Positions 6,618 through 9,565 of a stretch of 9,565 nt of DNA are shown here, one piece after another; within the stretch, counting starts at the first letter, position 1, and each line of letters opens with the position of its first letter. Source of the stretch: CAMLDH01 sp966250375 (GTDB lineage: Bacteria > Pseudomonadota > Gammaproteobacteria > Burkholderiales > Burkholderiaceae_D); assembly GCA_966250375.1 (NCBI GenBank), contig CBINHE010000133.1:1-9565 (forward strand), written 5' to 3'. The position numbers and the translations under genes were made by a program. The notes beneath the pieces were generated by a model. It ran no database searches. It was not told where the DNA came from and saw only the letters and a program-made list of their open reading frames with translations.

Positions 6618-7197
6618 CACCTGCCCGACGAAATCGGCGAGCGTCTGCGCAAGGAAGACCTGGCCGGCCGCGACATTTTCCTGATTCTGGAAAACGACTA
6701 CGGCATCGCGCTTGGTCACGCCAATCTGCAGATCGACGCGATGCTCGCCGACCGCGCGCTTGCCGGCGCGATGGCCTTCGACTGCCGCACGGGTAACTTC
6801 CACGTAATTCGCGCCAAGACCGTGATCCTGTCGACTGGCGCGGCCGGTCGGCTCGGCCTGCCCTGCCCTCGTCCGGCTATCTGTTTGGCACCTACGAAAA
6901 CCCGACCAATGCCGGCGACGGCTGCAGCATGACGTATCACGCGGGTGCGGAACTGTCCGGCATCGAATGCTTCCAGATCAATCCGCTGATCAAGGACTAC
7001 AACGGCCCGGCCTGCGCGTATGTGACCGGCCCGTTCGGTGGCTACACCACAAATAACAGAGGCGAGCGCTTCATTGAATGCGATTACTGGAGCGGTCAGA
7101 TGATGATGGAGTTTTACCGCGAGTTGCAAACGGCGACGGTCCGGTGTTCTTGAAACTGGACCACCTGACGGAAGAAACGATTATCGCGAACCTTTGA
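6618..7197 (+). pseudogene. Fumarate reductase/succinate dehydrogenase-type flavoprotein, frameshifted fragment
   Basis: Three consecutive frames together spell the middle of an FrdA/SdhA/AprA-like FAD protein. The first (6618 to about 6862) runs LPDEIGERLRKEDLAGRDIF through AKTVILSTGAAGRLGLP, where STGAAGR is the FAD-contact segment. The second (about 6868-7130) runs SSGYLFGTYENPTNAGDG, CSMTYHAGAELSGIECFQIN and NRGERFIECDYWSGQ. The third (7132-7197) is GDGPVFLKLDHLTEETIIAN followed by a stop. The first frameshift is explained by a 5-bp tandem duplication (CTGCC twice, 6858-6867), the second by one missing base near 7130. N-terminal FAD-binding and C-terminal capping or catalytic parts are missing, so only about 190 residues of a roughly 550-600-aa enzyme remain. 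The original substrate cannot be told. Confidence 0.8.
6858..6867 (+). repeat. 5-bp tandem duplication causing a frameshift
   Basis: CTGCC occurs twice in tandem here. Removing one copy restores the reading frame from AAGRLGLP directly into SSGYLFG, exactly as the flavoprotein family reads. This is replication slippage, visible at single-base resolution. Confidence 0.7.
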
Positions 7198-7199
7198 TA

Positions 7200-7249
7200 C
7201 TTTCAAAGTTAGCGAGATTGGAGATGTACCACTTATGCCGCTTTGAAAG
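7200..7249. repeat. 9-bp inverted repeat bounding a 50-bp spacer
   Basis: CTTTCAAAG (7200-7208) and its exact reverse complement CTTTGAAAG (7241-7249) enclose 32 bp exactly between the flavoprotein remnant (stop at 7197) and the AsmA remnant. It could be a small hairpin or terminator, or the scar of a short mobile element. No T-tract follows the right arm. Confidence 0.45.
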
Positions 7250-7670
7250 AGGGCGTCCATTCCGTTAGAACCGCCGCGGGGCGATTCACATCTAACCGCG
7301 CCCTACCCGATCATGGCCCATCTGCGCATGGGGAAAACCGTGATCGCTGTCGAAGGCACGCTCACCAAGCCGACTGACTTGGCGGCACTCGACATGCGCC
7401 TGAAACTGTCCGGCGTGAACATGGCCCGGCTGTATGCGCTGACCGGCATCGTGTTGCCGGAGACACCGCCGTTTGCGATGGAAGGCCATTTCGGCGACAA
7501 GCAAGTCAAACTCGATCGCGCTGGCCGCCTTGGCGCCGGTCGCTGCCCTGCTCTCCTTGATCAATGCCGGGCCACGAGAAAACAGCGAGTGCGCCCGGCT
7601 ATTGGCAGAGGCACGCGTCAAACCAGTGGCGCCGCCGCCGGGCAAAACATATCACGGCAAAGCCCTGTAG
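7250..7670 (+). pseudogene. AsmA-family protein, internally deleted and frameshifted
   Basis: The first piece (about 7250-7515) reads DSHLTAPYPIMAHLRMGKTV, then EGTLTKPTDLAALDMRLKLS and LYALTGIVLPETPPFAMEGH. This is characteristic of the central domain of AsmA-family inner-membrane-anchored periplasmic proteins of betaproteobacteria. In a different frame (about 7510-7670) follows LAALAPVAALLSLINAGP and then SECARLLAEARVKPVAPPPG with a TAG stop, the usual extreme C-terminus. Both the N-terminal half and the block between the two pieces are missing, and the junction near 7510-7520 changes frame. The family is usually 600-700 aa; about 140 residues remain. AsmA-like proteins are thought to act in lipid transport or outer-membrane assembly. 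This copy cannot work. Confidence 0.8.
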
Positions 7671-7675
7671 GGTAG

Positions 7676-7709
7676 GCCCGGCTTTTGTATCTTTCGATAC
7701 AATCCGGGC
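7676..7709. terminator. Strong stem-loop downstream of the AsmA remnant
   Basis: Six pairs (GCCCGG 7676-7681 with CCGGGC 7704-7709) are followed, after a small internal loop, by seven pairs (TTGTATC 7685-7691 with GATACAA 7696-7702) closed by the tetraloop TTTC. No run of T follows on either strand, so it may be a rho-assisted or relic terminator, or a structured leader for the next gene 93 bp on. Confidence 0.5.
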
Positions 7710-7802
7710 GTCAGATGTTTCAATCGTAAGCAAATGCATCAGTGCTTGTGGCCTTGCTCGAACACGATAAAGTGACTCGTACACCACCTCTTGGAGACTG
7801 AC

Positions 7803-8258
7803 ATGAAACGAATTTTCGTCGCTGCCGTAGCAATCGCTATCGGCACTGCCGCCTTTATTCCGGCCCAGGCATTCGCCCAGGTCGGCTTCAATATCGTTAT
7901 TGGTAATGCGCCCCCGCCGTTGCGTTATGAGGTCGTCCCGGCGCCACGGCGCGGATATGAATGGGCGCCCGGTTACTGGAACTGGGATGGTAGACATCAC
8001 CAGTGGTCGCAAGGTCACTGGGAGCGGGCACGTTCCGGTTATGTATATCAACGTCCCGAATGGCGTCAGGGCGGCGGTGGATGGCAACTCAACCGCGGCG
8101 GCTGGACACCGGTAAAAAGCCGCGGCGTGTACAGTTCTCGGGGAGGCCGGCAAGACATGGATCGTGATGGTGTTCCCAATCGCCATGATCGTGACCGCGA
8201 TGGCGACGGCATCCTGAATCGCCGTGACCATCGTCCCGATAATCCATACCGCTATTGA
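7803..8258 (+). CDS. Secreted WXXGXW-repeat protein with Ca-loop-like tail
   Basis: This protein has 151 aa. Its Sec signal peptide has K2/R3, a hydrophobic core and the cleavage site AFA|QV after residue 25, so it is probably periplasmic or surface-exposed. The mature part holds two WXXGXW units, WAPGYW (54-59) and WSQGHW (68-73), then a Gly/Trp/Arg-rich section. The C-terminus (118-151) is a run of D-x-D-x-DG loops (DMDRDGVPNRHDRDRDGDG, then ILNRRD) resembling thrombospondin type-3 or EF-type calcium loops. The ATG at 7803 has GGAG 6 nt upstream (7793-7796); the frame opens at a TTG (7791) that would lack this site. WXXGXW proteins are common in Burkholderiales, but their role is unknown. 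No partner gene is adjacent. It appears monocistronic, with hairpins on both sides. Confidence 0.85.
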   Translation: MKRIFVAAVAIAIGTAAFIPAQAFAQVGFNIVIGNAPPPLRYEVVPAPRRGYEWAPGYWNWDGRHHQWSQGHWERARSGYVYQRPEWRQGGGGWQLNRGGWTPVKSRGVYSSRGGRQDMDRDGVPNRHDRDRDGDGILNRRDHRPDNPYRY

Positions 8259-8336
8259 ATCCGCTGATGCGGATGGTGGTATCAGACCCGGCAGGGCCGA
8301 AGGATGGCTCGTCCGGGAAGCGGCCCGGTCGGGCCG
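8259..8336. terminator. Two hairpins after the WXXGXW gene
   Basis: ATCCGC-TGAT-GCGGAT (8259-8274) begins directly behind the TGA stop at 8256-8258. CGGCCCG-GT-CGGGCCG (8321-8336) follows about 50 bp later. Neither is followed by a T-run; a T8 tract at 8412-8419 has only a weak CCAT/ATGG stem before it. Transcription from the left probably ends in this region, but which structure is responsible is unclear. Confidence 0.4.
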
Positions 8337-8433
8337 GCAATATCTCGCCAAGCGTTGACGGCGTATCCGTTATACCAATCCTCACCCATAACGTGACAAT
8401 GGAATCGATGGTTTTTTTTCGACTGGCAAGGGT

Positions 8434-8740
8434 AGCAGGGAATTCGGACGGCATGGTGAAGCAGGAGTTTCGTGCAGCATGCGTAACGGTCTGCGCTTGC
8501 ATACCTGCAAGGGAGGGAACACGTAGGCTCTCCGTCGCATAAGGATCGTGCACGGAATCACTTCTCGATTTGGACGTGTTCAGCGGGATGCAGTGCAAGG
8601 AGGGAGCGCTCCCTTGCAAGGGAGCACCGTTACGCGGGCATGCGGAGGGCGCATTGCCTTGCAAGGCAATGCCGTTACGCAGGCGTGGTGCATATGCACC
8701 ACGAAACCCCTGCTTCACCATGTCGCATGAATTCCCCGCT
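8434..8740. repeat. 307-bp composite inverted-repeat element (MITE/REP-like)
   Basis: The element has 41-bp inverted arms, 8434-8474 and 8700-8740. Each consists of an outer 12-bp block (AGC[A/G]GGGAATTC, one mismatch), a 6-bp variable spacer, and an inner 23-bp block (8452-8474 versus 8700-8722) with one mismatch. Inside, the 9-mer GCGTAACGG occurs once on the plus strand (8481-8489) and twice on the minus strand (8627-8635, 8672-8680). Each copy leads into a palindrome centred on CTTGCAAG or a similar sequence: an interrupted one at 8496-8511 and perfect ones at 8608-8625 and 8651-8672. A 20-bp perfect palindrome, CGTGGTGCATATGCACCACG, lies at 8684-8703. The open frames crossing it are by-products of the repeats. 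It carries no transposase, so it is non-autonomous at best. Family identity is unknown to me. Confidence 0.75.
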
Positions 8741-8849
8741 CCACCGTCCCGAGCGCTGTGTGGCGAGCCACACAAGCGAGGGGGCAATGCGGCAATGCGT
8801 CCGCCGGACGCGAGACAAATCGGGAAGTTGTTTCGTGCACGATCATAAG
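8741..8849. repeat. Hairpins and short tandem repeat right of the composite element
   Basis: CGCTGTGTGGC pairs around GA with GCCACACAAGCG, one bulged A (8754-8778). GGCAATGC is repeated twice in tandem (8783-8798). GCGTCC-GCC-GGACGC forms a 6-bp stem (8797-8811). The first hairpin lies about 70 bp beyond the end of the minus-strand gene that stops at 8850 and could terminate it. No gene is visible here. Confidence 0.45.
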
Positions 8850-9275
8850 TTACTGACTTCTGTGTAATAAAGCCCGCGATGGGTACGGTGGTGCCTGTAA
8901 TGAAAGTTTTTCTGTTTCTGGTAGAAAGAGATTTTCTTTTATTAGCAATTGCAAAGTATCGCGCTTTACTTCTGCCAAAGGATTTTCTTTGGTTAGCCAC
9001 ACACTTTCAACATTGGAATACTTGCCGTATTTCGGGTGATCGCTGCATAAACGAATGACATCGTCGGCGCAATCATAAGATGCTCTTAATCTTCCATTGT
9101 TAAAAAATAATTGTTCTCCTGAAAAAAGCTTTTCGAGGGATGAGGAATTAAAAATCGTGTCTGGCGAGACAAGGTAGTTCTTTTTGGACGGGGCATGAGT
9201 TTGAACTGTAGAGGAGGAAGGGACTTCCAATGCTGGTAATTTCCTATTGCCATGGAATTGTGTAGACGGAAACAT
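8850..9275 (-). CDS. Unrecognised 141-aa protein, Ser/Pro/Thr-rich N-terminus
   Basis: The start was chosen at ATG 9275 because AGGAGG lies at 9284-9279, just 3 nt upstream. The frame is open to 9353, but that ATG has no Shine-Dalgarno. The protein begins MFPSTQFHGNRKLPALEVPS and stays polar through about residue 45 (PSSSTVQTHAPS, SPDTIFNSSS). A mixed charged region follows with RLRASYDCADDVIRLC, HPKYGKYSNVESVWLT and DTLQLLIKENLFLPE. There is no signal peptide, membrane segment or domain I can name. The gene is visibly AT-richer than its neighbours, pointing to horizontal acquisition. The stop lies about 110 bp from the composite repeat, so the C-terminus could be truncated. It sits 100 bp downstream of another minus-strand gene, probably in one operon. 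An unstructured Ser/Pro start is seen in type III effectors, but also elsewhere; I assign no function. Confidence 0.6.
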   Translation of the reverse strand: MFPSTQFHGNRKLPALEVPSSSTVQTHAPSKKNYLVSPDTIFNSSSLEKLFSGEQLFFNNGRLRASYDCADDVIRLCSDHPKYGKYSNVESVWLTKENPLAEVKRDTLQLLIKENLFLPETEKLSLQAPPYPSRALLHRSQ

Positions 9276-9278
9276 GTT

Positions 9279-9284
9279 CCTCCT
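9279..9284 (-). promoter_or_regulatory. Strong Shine-Dalgarno deciding the start at 9275
   Basis: The minus strand reads AGGAGGAACATG. This is a perfect anti-16S match with a short 3-nt gap to the ATG. It outweighs the upstream in-frame ATGs at 9353 and 9305, which have no such site. Confidence 0.6.
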
Positions 9285-9375
9285 ATGTAAAAACTTATGC
9301 GCCATTTGACTTGATAAGTGGCAATTACAGCCGATAGGTCCCAATAAATTCATGATTTATTGTCATGAACGCTAC

Positions 9376-9565
9376 TCATCGCCCAAGGCTAGCCCAGTCC
9401 AGTGAGAAATCGATCGAAGGCGGAACATTGTGTTTCTGAAAATTCTTTGCAATAGCGCGGGATAAAATTTCCAATATTGAAACGTTGCTACTGTTGAGCC
9501 ACACATCTAGAGCGGTTTGCGGATCCGGTGTAAGGGAGCCAAGGTCGGGCCGAGGAGCGCACGTG
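9376..9565 (-). CDS. C-terminal end of an unrecognised protein, cut by the window edge
   Basis: From the right edge the minus strand is open for 62 codons up to TGA at 9376-9378, reading PRPDLGSLTPDPQTALDVWL, then NSSNVSILEILSRAIAKNFQ and KHNVPPSIDFSLDWASLGR. The composition is protein-like, with an amphipathic helical stretch (VSILEILSRAIAKNFQKH) and few of the stops expected in AT-rich DNA. Competing frames on this strand close early. The N-terminus and any promoter lie outside the window. It is the upstream neighbour of the 141-aa gene on the same strand. No family is recognised. Confidence 0.5.
   Translation of the reverse strand, partial: TCAPRPDLGSLTPDPQTALDVWLNSSNVSILEILSRAIAKNFQKHNVPPSIDFSLDWASLGR

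Noticed and set aside
8481..8703. Possible CRISPR array in the repeat region
   Set aside because: The units are few, inverted relative to each other, unevenly spaced and palindromic throughout, with no uniform repeat-spacer pattern and no cas genes.
8089..9000. 303-codon minus-strand frame across the WXXGXW gene end and the composite repeat
   Set aside because: It crosses an intact plus-strand gene, the inverted-repeat element and the end of the 141-aa gene. The repetitive peptide (GIALQGNAPS, GAPLQGSAPS) is only the translation of the palindromes.
9276..9353. 26-residue longer start for the 141-aa minus-strand gene
   Set aside because: The ATG at 9353 has no Shine-Dalgarno, while the internal ATG at 9275 follows AGGAGG directly.

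Overview
The window looks like accessory or decaying chromosome from a Gram-negative betaproteobacterium, probably Burkholderiales (Oxalobacteraceae- or Burkholderiaceae-like). This rests on the families present (EmrAB/NodT-type efflux, AsmA, YceI lipoprotein, WXXGXW-repeat protein) and on codon style; it is inference, not a database result. Few genes are intact. Much of the DNA is remnants of larger genes, broken mostly by internal deletions and small indels, plus scraps of two insertion sequences and a composite palindromic repeat.

Left part (1-1672): one continuous 388-codon frame is a mosaic. It joins the C-terminal end of an IS110-type transposase, the receiver domain of a hybrid histidine kinase and a nearly complete intradiol ring-cleavage dioxygenase domain. 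Next comes a minus-strand remnant of an IS5-type transposase (1363-1518) with a probable IS end near 1551-1570. A promoter follows whose -10 box overlaps a 28-bp near-perfect palindrome, the likely MarR operator.

Centre (1673-5518): a drug-efflux operon on the + strand, marR - emrB - outer-membrane factor - emrA. marR and emrB overlap by ATGA. The MarR, EmrB and EmrA products look complete. The outer-membrane factor keeps only its two ends, joined out of frame, so the pump lacks its own outer-membrane channel.

Right-centre (5519-7670): an unassigned 340-bp stretch, then an intact YceI-domain lipoprotein gene. After it come a fumarate-reductase/succinate-dehydrogenase-type flavoprotein remnant with two frameshifts (one a 5-bp tandem duplication), a 50-bp interval bounded by a 9-bp inverted repeat, and an AsmA-family remnant with its middle deleted.

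Right end (7671-9565): a strong stem-loop, then a small secreted WXXGXW-repeat protein with a Ca-loop-like tail. About 590 bp without a gene follow, holding a 307-bp element with 41-bp inverted arms and internal perfect palindromes. Last are two minus-strand genes in visibly AT-richer DNA. One is a 141-aa protein with a Ser/Pro/Thr-rich N-terminus behind a strong Shine-Dalgarno; the other is the C-terminal end of an upstream gene cut by the window edge. I recognise neither. They are the best candidates for uncharacterised content, and an effector-like role is only a guess.
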